Of a stretch of DNA of 38,991 nt, positions 16,841 to 24,686 are shown piece after piece (the stretch's first letter is position 1; each line of letters opens with the position of its first letter). The stretch is from NCBI GenBank assembly GCA_902785105.1, contig CACZXF010000010.1, positions 1 through 38,991 of the forward strand, written 5' to 3'. The notes under the pieces are model-generated. The model saw nothing but the letters and a program-made list of their open reading frames with translations, was not told where the DNA came from and did not search any database. The stretch comes from an uncultured Eubacteriales bacterium. GTDB taxonomy: Bacteria; Bacillota; Clostridia; Christensenellales; Aristaeellaceae. A program made the position numbers and the translations under genes.

Positions 16841-18109
16841 ATGCAAAAGATGCCCTTTGTTTCCGAGGAAAAGCTGCGGGAGATCACCTCCGTATACCCC
16901 ACGCCCTTTCATCTGTATAACGAAGCGGGGATCCGAAAGACCGCCCGCGATCTGAACAGGGCCTTTTCGTGGAACAGCGGCTTTCGCGAGTATTTCGCGG
17001 TGAAGGCGTGCCCCAATCCTTTCATCTTAAAATTATTGAAGGAAGAGGGCTGCGGCCTGGACTGCGCCTCCATGGCGGAGCTGAAGATGGCCGAAGCGCT
17101 GGGCTTTTCCGGCGACGACATCATGTTTTCCTCCAACGAAACTCCGGCAGAGGACTTTGAGTATGCCCGAAAGCTGAACGCCATCATCAATCTGGACGAC
17201 ATCACCCACATCGACTTCCTGAAGAAGCACGGCGGCATACCCGAGCGCATCTGCCTGCGCTACAATCCCGGCGGAGAGCTGTTGATCGGCTCCGTCTACA
17301 TGGGCCAACCCTCCGGCTCCAAGTTCGGCATGACGAAGCAGCAGATCGTCCACGCGGTGCAGCATTTGCAGCAGCTGGGCGTGAGGGAATTCGGCCTCCA
17401 CGCGCTTTTGGCCTCCAACGCGGCTGACAACAACTACTATCCCGCCAACGCCATGATTCTCTTCGAGTTGGCCATAGAGCTGCATCAGAAGCTGGGTGCA
17501 AAGATATTCATGATCAACCTTTCCGGCGGCGTGGGCATACCCTACCAGCCCGACCAAGAGATGCCGGACATCATGAAGATCGGCCGCTCCATCGAGGAAT
17601 CCTTCGATGTGATGACCTCCGCACGGCTGGGCGACGTTCATTTGTCCACAGAACTCGGTCGGTTTATGACCGGCCCCCACGGCTGTCTGGTGGCGAAGGC
17701 GATTCACAAGAAGCATATCTACAAGGAGTACATCGGCCTGGACGCCTGCGCGGTGAATCTGATGCGCCCCGCCATGTACGACGCCTATCACCACATCACC
17801 GTCGTCGGCAAGGAGGACGCGCTGTGCGACCACATGTATGACGTGGTGGGCTCCCTCTGTGAGAATAACGACAAGTTCGCCGTGGACCGCGCTCTGCCGG
17901 AGATTCACGACGGCGACCTCATCGTCATCCACGATACCGGCGCCCACGGCTATTCCATGGGCTACAACTACAACGGCAAGCTCAAATCCGCTGAGATCCT
18001 GCTCCATCCCGACGGCAGCTTCGACATGATTCGCCGTGCCGAGACCGTCCGGGATTACTTTGCCACCTTCGATTTCTGCGATATATTGAAGGATGCGAAG
18101 CTGGATTGA
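16841..18109 (+). CDS. lysA: Diaminopimelate decarboxylase
   Basis: PLP enzyme of the alanine racemase/ornithine decarboxylase fold-type III group that decarboxylates meso-diaminopimelate to lysine. 422 residues. The PLP lysine is K55 in FAVKACPNPF. The glycine-rich phosphate loop is near NLSGGVGIPY, the substrate-end motif is GSLCENNDKFA (cysteine and acidic residues of the CExxD type), and the C-terminal HDTGAHGYSMGYNYNG matches the DAPDC signature. Carboxynorspermidine decarboxylase is the main alternative, but the C-terminal motif favours LysA. It is monocistronic, with its own promoter and terminator. Confidence 0.9.
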   Translation: MQKMPFVSEEKLREITSVYPTPFHLYNEAGIRKTARDLNRAFSWNSGFREYFAVKACPNPFILKLLKEEGCGLDCASMAELKMAEALGFSGDDIMFSSNETPAEDFEYARKLNAIINLDDITHIDFLKKHGGIPERICLRYNPGGELLIGSVYMGQPSGSKFGMTKQQIVHAVQHLQQLGVREFGLHALLASNAADNNYYPANAMILFELAIELHQKLGAKIFMINLSGGVGIPYQPDQEMPDIMKIGRSIEESFDVMTSARLGDVHLSTELGRFMTGPHGCLVAKAIHKKHIYKEYIGLDACAVNLMRPAMYDAYHHITVVGKEDALCDHMYDVVGSLCENNDKFAVDRALPEIHDGDLIVIHDTGAHGYSMGYNYNGKLKSAEILLHPDGSFDMIRRAETVRDYFATFDFCDILKDAKLD

Positions 18110-18150
18110 TGGGCAGGGTCTGACTGTTTTTAAGATATAAGCAAAGAAAC

Positions 18151-18181
18151 GGAGAAGTTCGCATAGAGCTTCTCCATTTTG
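18151..18181. terminator. Terminator between lysA and the DUF3786 gene
   Basis: GGAGAAG (18151-18157) pairs with CTTCTCC (18169-18175) around an 11-base loop, followed on the plus strand by ATTTTGG. It can end lysA and may also serve the convergent minus-strand gene. Confidence 0.75.
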
Positions 18182-18196
18182 GTTTGGTGCAATTTG

Positions 18197-18793
18197 TCAC
18201 TTTAATTCTTTTCCTATCATATGGATCAGGAATGCCACCAATGTGCCGATGACCTCTGTGCCCAGGTGATGCTTCACCGCGTCGTTGATTAGCACCTTGC
18301 CCGAAGCGGGAAATTCATCATCCGCATACCACAGGTTCAGAAGCAGCGGAAAATGCGGGGCGAAGTGGAATATGGCGGACAAGTCGCCGCGGCCGGGAAC
18401 GATCTTTCCCCCGAGCTTTTCGCAGGCCATTATGATTTTCCCCGGCTCCGCATCGCAAAACTTCTGGGCGAGGACCGAATCCACCTCCCGGTCAAAGCTG
18501 GCGCCGCGGACCAGGCCGCCCTCCGCGAGTTCAGCCATACCGATCCACCTGTCGCCGGGCAGGGCATCATCCACCGCTTCCAAGTATTGGAGCAGGGGTA
18601 GATGCAGCCACATGTCGATTGGGGGCTCAACCATCCAGGTTGTGGTATCAAGCATTATACGTGCTCCAAAGGAATCCAGCACAATCTGTCCGTCTGAATA
18701 ATCAATACCGGCCCTTTTACAGGTGGCAGCGATGTCAACCGCTTTCAGGCGTGAGACGGCAGCCGTTAGCATTTCATCATATTGTCGATTCAT
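18197..18793 (-). CDS. DUF3786 domain protein
   Basis: 198-residue soluble protein resembling the DUF3786 family of Firmicutes and other anaerobes: LPLLQYLEAVDDALPGDRW, a mid-region GGLVRGASFDRE, then FHFAPHFPLLLNLWYADDEFP and a C-terminal DAVKHHLGTEVIGTL. The function is unknown; the family is often seen in anaerobes near corrinoid or radical enzymes, which I cannot confirm here. Its start overlaps the end of the upstream membrane-protein gene by 17 bp, so the two are probably co-transcribed. Confidence 0.75.
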   Translation of the reverse strand: MNRQYDEMLTAAVSRLKAVDIAATCKRAGIDYSDGQIVLDSFGARIMLDTTTWMVEPPIDMWLHLPLLQYLEAVDDALPGDRWIGMAELAEGGLVRGASFDREVDSVLAQKFCDAEPGKIIMACEKLGGKIVPGRGDLSAIFHFAPHFPLLLNLWYADDEFPASGKVLINDAVKHHLGTEVIGTLVAFLIHMIGKELK

Positions 18794-19433
18794 GTTTCAA
18801 TTCCCTTACCACTTCAATCACATCCCTGTGGCGAACGTCGCGGGGGTCGAAATGGAGCAGATTGTAGACGAGCTGCATCACGATGCCTGCGCCGAAGGTG
18901 CTGATGATCGTCCCGATGCCGACGGGACCGCCGAGCAGCCAGCCGAACACCAGTACCACCGCCCATAGCCCGATTTCCACGGCGCCGATGGGCACCCTTG
19001 GCAATCGCTTCCCCACGCCCACCAGCAGCGAATCCCTGGGGCCGCAGCACTGTCCCGCGCTCATGTAGACGCGCATCCCCAGCGCCATGAACACGAAGCC
19101 TGCGAGCATGATGACGATGCCCAGCGGGAGAGAATGGTTTTCCGCAAGCGGGTTTATGCTGTTGAACGCTTGGGTGAAATTGCCGGTCAGCAGCGCGTCG
19201 ATGATGGTGCCGAAGCCGATGCGCTCCTTCAGCGCCAGGTCGATAATGAGAATGACAATGCTCATGAGCGTCATCGACAACCCATAATTCAGGGGCGTGT
19301 GATAGGATATGCCCATGCCCAGGCAGTCCCATGGGGCCAGCCCGATGTTGGCGAATATCGTCAGGTGCACTCCAAAGGCAAACACAAATAACCCGGCGAC
19401 GATGATCTCCCATTCCCGAAGTATCTTATTCAT
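18777..19433 (-). CDS. YczE/YitT-type integral membrane protein
   Basis: 218-residue protein with five or six predicted membrane segments, similar to the YczE/YyaS/YitT family: IGLAPWDCLGMGISYHTPL, FMALGMRVYMSAGQCCGPRDSL and VGIGTIISTFGAGIVMQ. The GPRD motif and glycine-rich last helix are characteristic. The transport substrate or role is unknown; some relatives support antibiotic or lipopeptide production, but nothing here suggests that. Only a weak Shine-Dalgarno-like GAGA precedes the ATG. It overlaps the downstream DUF3786 gene. Confidence 0.8.
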   Translation of the reverse strand: MNKILREWEIIVAGLFVFAFGVHLTIFANIGLAPWDCLGMGISYHTPLNYGLSMTLMSIVILIIDLALKERIGFGTIIDALLTGNFTQAFNSINPLAENHSLPLGIVIMLAGFVFMALGMRVYMSAGQCCGPRDSLLVGVGKRLPRVPIGAVEIGLWAVVLVFGWLLGGPVGIGTIISTFGAGIVMQLVYNLLHFDPRDVRHRDVIEVVRELKHESTI

Positions 19434-19463
19434 GCTTTAATCTCATTCCGTAAATATAGATAT

Positions 19464-19496
19464 ACCCCATTTGCGGACTTCTGCCGCAAGTGGGGT
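19464..19496. terminator. Terminator-like hairpin after the antiporter gene
   Basis: ACCCCATTTGCGG (19464-19476) and CCGCAAGTGGGGT (19484-19496) form a 13-bp stem with one G-U pair and a 7-base loop, directly after the antiporter stop and before the yczE-like gene. The flanking T-runs are poor on both strands, so termination efficiency is uncertain. Confidence 0.65.
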
Positions 19497-19506
19497 AGGT
19501 TTTGCA

Positions 19507-20817
19507 TTACGACGCCAGGCTTTCCCGCATCTGCTTGGCCTTCTTGAGCTTGTTCTGACGGCGGTTGACAACTTCCTCGCTCTTGGGCTGGATGTCGCCG
19601 GACTTCATCAGGGCGTTCTTGGTAAGCGCCGGGCCCACCAGCTCATAGACCAGCACGGAGAACAGTATGATGTTGCGGATGATCGCGCCTTCCGCACCGA
19701 GCTGTGTGGCGGTGACGCACATGCCCAGCGCCACGCCGGCCTGGGGCAGCAGGGTGATGCCCAGGTACTTTGTCACCTTTTCATCGCAGCCCACAGCCTT
19801 GCAGCTTCCATAGGCGCCGACATACTTGCCCAGGGAACGGAAGAGTATGTACACCACGCCGATGCCCACCACAGCCAGGTCGCTGAACACGCCCAGCTCC
19901 AGCTCCGCGCCGGAGACCACGAAGAACAGCACGTACAGCGGCGCGGTCCACTTCTCTTCCTTCTGCATCAGGTCGTCGGACAGCGGGCACAGATTGCAGA
20001 ACACCGTGCCCAGCATCATGCACACCAGCAGCGAGGAGAAGCCCACATGCACCGGCCCCACCTCGAAGGACGCCATGGAGATGGCCACCGTCAGCAGCAC
20101 GAAACCGATGGTCAGGGACAAGCGGTTGGAGTTGGAGTTGAACAACTTTTCGAGCTGGGTCAGCACCCAGCCCATGGCCGCGCCAAATGCCAGGGACATC
20201 ACGATCTCCACCAACGGATTGACCACGATGGAGATGATGTCGAAGCTGCCGCTGACCATGGCCTTGGCAATGCCGAAGGACACGGCGAACACCACCAGGC
20301 CCACGGCGTCGTCCAGGGCGACGACGGGCAAGAGGATGTCCGTCAGCTTGCCCTTGGCCTTGTACTGGCGCACGACCATCAGCGTAGCCGCCGGGGCGGT
20401 GGCCGTGGCGATGGCGCCCAGCGTGATGGCGGAGGCGATGGACAGCTTGTCCTCACCCAGTATGAAGTGCAGCCCGATCAGCGCCGCGTCCACGAAGGCC
20501 GCCGCCATCAGACCCTGCACGATGCCGACCACGGTGGCCTGCCGACCGGTCTTTTTCAGGCTGGACAGCCGGAACTCATTGCCGATGGCGAAGGCGATGA
20601 AGCCCAGCGCCACCTGGGAGATCAGCTTGAGCGCCTCTACGGCCTCCATACTCACAAAGCCCAGGCCTCCGATGCCCAGCCGGCCCAGGCAGTAGGGGCC
20701 GATCAGCACACCCGTCACCAGGTAGGCCGTTACCGACGGCAGTCCCAGCGGCTTGGCCACGCGGGTCATCAGCAGGCCGATAATTACGGCGATTCCAGCG
20801 GATAACAACAGTGTCAT
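19507..20817 (-). CDS. CPA2-type cation/proton antiporter
   Basis: 436-residue protein with about twelve or thirteen membrane segments of the Na+/H+ exchanger (Kef/CPA2) family. Seen are the N-terminal GLPSVTAYLVTGVLIGP, a central APAATLMVVRQYKAKG and VALDDAVGLVVFAVSFG, where the DD pair would be the ion-binding acids. It has no TrkA-N nucleotide-binding tail; the short basic end suggests a simple antiporter rather than a KefB/C-type channel. The ATG at 20817 is chosen because AGGGGAG lies eight bases upstream; the frame also opens at 20835. A palindrome and a TATAAT box lie upstream. Confidence 0.85.
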   Translation of the reverse strand: MTLLLSAGIAVIIGLLMTRVAKPLGLPSVTAYLVTGVLIGPYCLGRLGIGGLGFVSMEAVEALKLISQVALGFIAFAIGNEFRLSSLKKTGRQATVVGIVQGLMAAAFVDAALIGLHFILGEDKLSIASAITLGAIATATAPAATLMVVRQYKAKGKLTDILLPVVALDDAVGLVVFAVSFGIAKAMVSGSFDIISIVVNPLVEIVMSLAFGAAMGWVLTQLEKLFNSNSNRLSLTIGFVLLTVAISMASFEVGPVHVGFSSLLVCMMLGTVFCNLCPLSDDLMQKEEKWTAPLYVLFFVVSGAELELGVFSDLAVVGIGVVYILFRSLGKYVGAYGSCKAVGCDEKVTKYLGITLLPQAGVALGMCVTATQLGAEGAIIRNIILFSVLVYELVGPALTKNALMKSGDIQPKSEEVVNRRQNKLKKAKQMRESLAS

Positions 20818-20855
20818 GATGATAACTCCCCTCATTCTCTTTTTTCCAACAGGAC

Positions 20856-20884
20856 ATTATACGAGGGTCGTGTTATCGTTCCAT
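20856..20884 (-). promoter_or_regulatory. Candidate promoter of the antiporter gene
   Basis: A perfect TATAAT on the minus strand (20861-20856) has a weak -35 ATGGAA (20884-20879) at 17 bases. The -10 is convincing and the -35 is poor, which would suit an activated promoter. Confidence 0.5.
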
Positions 20885-20886
20885 GA

Positions 20887-20906
20887 CCGAAAATGGGCAT
20901 TTTCGG
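20887..20906. promoter_or_regulatory. 9-bp-arm palindrome upstream of the antiporter promoter
   Basis: CCGAAAATG (20887-20895) and CATTTTCGG (20898-20906) are perfect inverted arms separated by two bases. It lies just upstream of the -35, a normal place for a regulator site. No T-run follows on the minus strand, so a terminator for the preceding gene is less likely. Confidence 0.45.
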
Positions 20907-20983
20907 AAAAGGTTTTCGCAAGTTCCGTCGCCGTTTTATGTGTGCATGCGCCAATTATTCGCACATATCCTTATATAAACTAT

Positions 20984-21601
20984 CTAAATTATCCGCTGGA
21001 TATGTTCGTGCCTCTGTCCGGTGATCCAGTCCACGTCGTCGGTCAGCCAGTCCATGATCTCGAGCTGGCGGGTCTCCCAGGCGATGTCGGCGGCTTTCTC
21101 CGCCTCTGTTGGCTCGTGGTCGAAGGACTTCACCTTTTCGCAGTAGCCAAAGATGTAGCCCGCGCCATACCAGATGGTGAAGTTGCTGTCCGGACCTTCT
21201 GACACGGCATCACCCCGGGCCTCGATCAGCCTGTCGTGGCGGCGCTTGTACTCTTCCTCACAGCCGAGCTTGAGTTTGGTGGAGAATACGCGATGGCGTA
21301 TCAGCGATTTGTCCTCCCGGACGATGCCGATGTCGTGATACATCAACCGCATGGTGCCCGGCGCGCAGAGCAGCGCCGCGCCCTCCCCCGCCGCTTCCAT
21401 CAGATTCTCCGCCAGCGCGGACGCGCCGTTTTCCTCGTCCTCGCCATAGCAGAGAAACAGGTCTTCAATGTTCCACACGGAGAAGTTGCCCACCTTCAAC
21501 GCCTTTGCCGCGTTCTGTATATCTTCACACTTTTCCGTCAGCACCTGCTTCACCGCGTCCCGGCAGCCCGCCGCCTGTATGATAAATGCCCTGCGTTCCA
21601 T
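20984..21601 (-). CDS. Protein with tandem RhaM-like (L-rhamnose mutarotase fold) domains
   Basis: 205 residues. The second half resembles L-rhamnose mutarotase RhaM: EEYKRRH at 116-122 matches the family's catalytic Tyr/His segment, followed by NFTIWYGAGYIFGYCE. The first half repeats the layout in degenerate form (RRAFIIQAAG..., NFSVWNIEDLFLCYGE at 39-54) without the Tyr-His pair. It therefore looks like two dimeric alpha/beta-barrel halves in one chain. The ATG at 21601 follows AGGAGG; a frame open back to 21823 overlaps the phosphodiesterase gene and is not supported. The function is uncertain: sugar mutarotase or an unrelated ligand-binding role. Confidence 0.6.
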   Translation of the reverse strand: MERRAFIIQAAGCRDAVKQVLTEKCEDIQNAAKALKVGNFSVWNIEDLFLCYGEDEENGASALAENLMEAAGEGAALLCAPGTMRLMYHDIGIVREDKSLIRHRVFSTKLKLGCEEEYKRRHDRLIEARGDAVSEGPDSNFTIWYGAGYIFGYCEKVKSFDHEPTEAEKAADIAWETRQLEIMDWLTDDVDWITGQRHEHIQRII

Positions 21602-21624
21602 AGCGTCCTCCTGTAGATGTCTTT

Positions 21625-22092
21625 CTATTCCAGTTCTTTGAGAAAGGGCACAGCCCTTCCCCCATCGATTATCAACTCCGCATAGCGTCCCCGCATCAGC
21701 GCGCCTGGATTGAGCATCAGGACCGAACCATAGTATTCCGCGTCGGGCACGTGGGTATGGCCGTAGAGGGCGACCTTCGCCCCCTGCTCCTCGGCGTGAT
21801 AGGAAAGCTGATCCAGCCCCCACTTCACATCATATTTATGACCATGGGTTGCCAGGAGGCGCACACCCTCATATTCTGTCACCAGCTCCCCCGGCAGCTT
21901 GGAGAACATGTCGCAGTTTCCCGCCACGCACATCAGCGGCATATGCAGCTTCTTCTTCATGGAGCGGGTCTCGCCCTCGCCGTCGCCCAGGTGGAATACG
22001 GCGTCGTAGCGCTGCTTATTGGCGTGCTGTATGAAGCGGTCGGTCCAGAAGGAAGCCGAGTGACTGTCAGAGATGATACCCAGCCTAACCAT
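21625..22092 (-). CDS. YfcE/MJ0936-type metallophosphoesterase
   Basis: 155-residue calcineurin-like phosphodiesterase with the full metal-ligand set: GIISDSH, HLGDGE, AGNCD, LATHGHKYD and YGHTHVP. Family members hydrolyse phosphodiesters in vitro; the cellular substrate is unknown. Its start overlaps the stop of the rph-rdgB fusion by 8 bp. The order gerM-rph-rdgB-phosphodiesterase equals B. subtilis gerM-rph-ysnA-ysnB, so this is the YsnB counterpart. Confidence 0.9.
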   Translation of the reverse strand: MVRLGIISDSHSASFWTDRFIQHANKQRYDAVFHLGDGEGETRSMKKKLHMPLMCVAGNCDMFSKLPGELVTEYEGVRLLATHGHKYDVKWGLDQLSYHAEEQGAKVALYGHTHVPDAEYYGSVLMLNPGALMRGRYAELIIDGGRAVPFLKELE

Positions 22093-23416
22093 TTTCCGCC
22101 TCCAGCCGATCCAGTATCATTTGTATGGCACGTGCCCGATGAGATACGCCGTTCTTGTCCTCCGGCGACGCCTCGGCAAAGGTCACGCCCAGATCGTCGG
22201 ACAGGAACAGCGGGTCGTAGCCGAAGCCGCCCTCGCCCCGATATTTGTCGATGATCTGCCCGTCACAGCGGCCATAGACCACGATGTCATCATGTCCCGG
22301 ACGGCACAGCGCCACCGCCGCGCCGTAGTGGGCCTTGTGCGGCGCGGGCTTGTCGGACAATTCCTTCAGCAGGAGCTGATTGTTGGCTTCATCGTCGCCG
22401 TGGACACCGCAATAGCGGGCGGAGTGGACGCCGGGACGCCCGCCCAACTGATCCACACACAGGCCGGAGTCGTCGGCCAGCGTAGCGCAGTGGCACAGCG
22501 CCATCAGGGCGTGGGCCTTGATGAGAGCGTTCTCCTCGAAAGTCTCGCCGTTCTCCTCCACGTCCAGATCGATGCCGCATTCCCGCATGGAGCGCACATC
22601 GAAGCGGTCTCCCAGCAGCTCCTTCAGCTCACGGAGCTTGCCGAAATTGTTGCTGGCCAGCACCAGCTTCGGCTTTTTGCAGATGACGGTGGCCCGCTCG
22701 CCCAGCGCGGCGGTCTGGGCATCCATCAGCTCCAGACACCCCTTTTCCCCCAATGCCAGCAATTGATCCAGCTCGGCGCGGGTATAGCAGCGGCCCTCGC
22801 CGGTACCCTGGACCTCCACGAAGCCCAGATTGCCCTTGCCGTCGCGAGTCATGACGATGTTCATGTCCACCTGAGCGCGGCTGTCCTGGGCGTATTCCAG
22901 ATCGAGGGTACATCTGTCGTCGATCACCCCGGCGGACACCGCCGCCACCTGGCGGATGATGGGTGAATCCTGTATCTTACCCTCCTGCAACAGCTTGTCC
23001 ACGGCGATGCACAGCGCCACGAAGGCCCCGGTGATGGAGGCGGTTCGGGTACCGCCGTCAGCCTGAATCACGTCGCAGTCGATGTAGATCGTGCGTTCGC
23101 CCAGTCGGGTCAGGTCGCAGGCGGCCCGGAGAGAACGTCCGATCAGCCGCTGGATCTCCACGCCGCGCCCGTCCTTCTTCACGCCGTCACGGGCCTTGCG
23201 CTGGGGTGTGGAGCCAGGCAACATGGCGTATTCCGCCGTCAGCCAGCCCTTCCCCTTCCCTCTCAAAAAAGTCGGCACGCCCTCCTGCACCGAGGCGGTG
23301 CAGATGACCTTTGTCCGCCCACAGCAGATCAGTGCCGAACCTGCTGCCATCTCCGTATAATCCGGCACGATGCGCACCATGCGCAGCTCGTCCGGCTGGC
23401 GATCAATTACTTGCAT
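22085..23416 (-). CDS. rph-rdgB: RNase PH - XTP/dITP pyrophosphatase fusion
   Basis: 443 residues with two complete enzymes. Residues 1 to about 242 are RNase PH, a phosphorolytic 3'-5' exonuclease trimming tRNA 3' ends (TKVICTASVQ, GWLTAEYAMLPGSTPQRKAR, DCDVIQADGGTRTASITGAF). From about residue 248 comes a RdgB/Ham1 pyrophosphatase that hydrolyses non-canonical ITP, dITP and XTP (LVLASNNFGKLRELK, ADDSGLCVDQLGGRPGVHSARY, GGFGYDPLFL). The linker is only a few residues. B. subtilis has these as adjacent genes rph and ysnA; here they are one frame. AGGAGG precedes the ATG. Confidence 0.95.
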   Translation of the reverse strand: MQVIDRQPDELRMVRIVPDYTEMAAGSALICCGRTKVICTASVQEGVPTFLRGKGKGWLTAEYAMLPGSTPQRKARDGVKKDGRGVEIQRLIGRSLRAACDLTRLGERTIYIDCDVIQADGGTRTASITGAFVALCIAVDKLLQEGKIQDSPIIRQVAAVSAGVIDDRCTLDLEYAQDSRAQVDMNIVMTRDGKGNLGFVEVQGTGEGRCYTRAELDQLLALGEKGCLELMDAQTAALGERATVICKKPKLVLASNNFGKLRELKELLGDRFDVRSMRECGIDLDVEENGETFEENALIKAHALMALCHCATLADDSGLCVDQLGGRPGVHSARYCGVHGDDEANNQLLLKELSDKPAPHKAHYGAAVALCRPGHDDIVVYGRCDGQIIDKYRGEGGFGYDPLFLSDDLGVTFAEASPEDKNGVSHRARAIQMILDRLEAENG

Positions 23417-23451
23417 GTATTATTCCTCCTATAATGTATGCCTTTGTGTTT

Positions 23452-24528
23452 TCAGTCCATTTCGAAAAGCGCGTTGGACTGGGTCTGGATGTAATCATAG
23501 ACGATGCTGTCGGCCACGTTCATGAAGCTGGGGACGCCGAGTTCGCCGGCGGAGGCGTCGTATTTTTCACCATCCACATAGATTTCCACGGAATCGACAC
23601 CCTCGAACTGGGTGCAGGTCAGCACCAGCGCCTTGAGAGCCATGCGCCCGCCGTCGGAATTCTGGACGAGGTTGACAAACTCGCCGGTAAAGTTGAGCTT
23701 AGCCACGCCGTCCTCTACTTTTACGTCGATGAGGCCGCATCCGGCGGGAATCACGTTTTCCAGCATACCGTCGTTGGATGCTCCCTTGGCCAGCTCCATC
23801 ACGGCGGTGTTGATGTCCGCGCCTGCCTGAACCATGCGGGTGACGGGCACGATGACGGAACCGGAATCCGACGGGAAGTACAGCTTTACCGACTGGCTCA
23901 AGGTGGGTTCTGCTGATTCCACGTTGATGTCGCCCCGGGTAAAGGTGCCCTCCACGGAGGTGCCGTGGGTCAGCTTCTCCCGCTTCTGGCCGCCGATAAG
24001 AAATTCCACCCTGTCCACAGTGTCGAACTCTGTCAGGGTCTGAACCACAGCATCCACCATGTTGGTTTCCGCGGCGGCGTCGGGCAGACTCAGCACCTCC
24101 TTGCCCAGGTCAACCCGGGCCAGTCCCCCGGCGATGTCCAGATCAATGGTGGTATTTTCAGGCAGGATGGTCCGAAGGCCCAGCCGCGCCGCCTGCATGT
24201 CGTTGTCCGGGGACTGGACCATCATCGACAGCGTAGCCTTGGCGATACCGTCTGCCAGAGGCACGGAGCACATCACGGGCACCAGATAGCCATAGTTGTC
24301 CTGATAGTAGACGATGGTGGAGGTCTTTTTCGTCCCCTGGGCGGCGACGGGTGCGGCGGTCGTCATTGGCGACGGCATTTCTTCTTCCACCCGCGGCGTG
24401 GGCATGACGTTGACATCCGTACCCGCCGGCCTGGGCCAAAGCGTCCAGGCGCACACCAGTGCCACCGCGATCAGCAGCAGCACCAGCGCCAGATAATAGA
24501 ATTTGCGCTGATTCTGAGAGATATTCAT
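23452..24528 (-). CDS. gerM: GerM-like sporulation/germination lipoprotein-type protein with two GerMN domains
   Basis: 358 residues. A short basic N-terminus (MNISQNQRKF) and one hydrophobic segment (YYLALVLLLIAVALVCAW) anchor it in the membrane; there is no clear lipobox. After a Pro/Thr-rich linker come two GerMN domains, about residues 70-205 and 215-345, each with the pattern VKLYF...LVPVTR-like strand and a DVKVEDGVAKLNFT-type core. GerM supports sporulation and germination in B. subtilis. The ATG at 24528 follows AGGAGGG. It leads the gerM-rph/rdgB-phosphodiesterase cluster and is divergent from rqcH. Confidence 0.85.
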   Translation of the reverse strand: MNISQNQRKFYYLALVLLLIAVALVCAWTLWPRPAGTDVNVMPTPRVEEEMPSPMTTAAPVAAQGTKKTSTIVYYQDNYGYLVPVMCSVPLADGIAKATLSMMVQSPDNDMQAARLGLRTILPENTTIDLDIAGGLARVDLGKEVLSLPDAAAETNMVDAVVQTLTEFDTVDRVEFLIGGQKREKLTHGTSVEGTFTRGDINVESAEPTLSQSVKLYFPSDSGSVIVPVTRMVQAGADINTAVMELAKGASNDGMLENVIPAGCGLIDVKVEDGVAKLNFTGEFVNLVQNSDGGRMALKALVLTCTQFEGVDSVEIYVDGEKYDASAGELGVPSFMNVADSIVYDYIQTQSNALFEMD

Positions 24529-24582
24529 TCGGAACCCTCCTCGCGACATTCGATTTGCTTTCAATCTATTCCCCGCCGCTGG

Positions 24583-24613
24583 AAGGTATGCCAAAATTCC
24601 CTATTATTTTATC
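24583..24613 (-). promoter_or_regulatory. Possible sigma-E-type promoter of gerM
   Basis: CATACCTT (24590-24583, minus strand) resembles the sigma-E -10 consensus CATACAnT, with an AT-rich ATAAAAT-like element 15 bases upstream. The -35 is weak. B. subtilis gerM is expressed in the mother cell, so the idea is reasonable but unproven. Confidence 0.3.
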
Positions 24614-24626
24614 ACAGATATTGCGG

Positions 24627-24655
24627 TTGCGCAATCGGGGGAAATACGGTATAAT
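24627..24655 (+). promoter_or_regulatory. Sigma-A promoter of rqcH
   Basis: TTGCGC (24627-24632), a 17-base spacer and TATAAT (24650-24655), 31 bp before the rqcH ATG. GGGGGAA at 24673 serves as Shine-Dalgarno. Confidence 0.8.
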
Positions 24656-24686
24656 GGTTTAAATTATAATATGGGGGAACCATCAA

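Noticed and set aside
19471-20805. 444-codon plus-strand frame opposite the antiporter gene
   Set aside because: Gln/His-rich nonsense product that mirrors a membrane protein; it also begins inside the terminator hairpin.
21602-21823. N-terminal extension of the RhaM-like protein
   Set aside because: The extra 74 codons overlap the phosphodiesterase gene on the same strand and are Arg/Gly-rich, while AGGAGG directly precedes the ATG at 21601.
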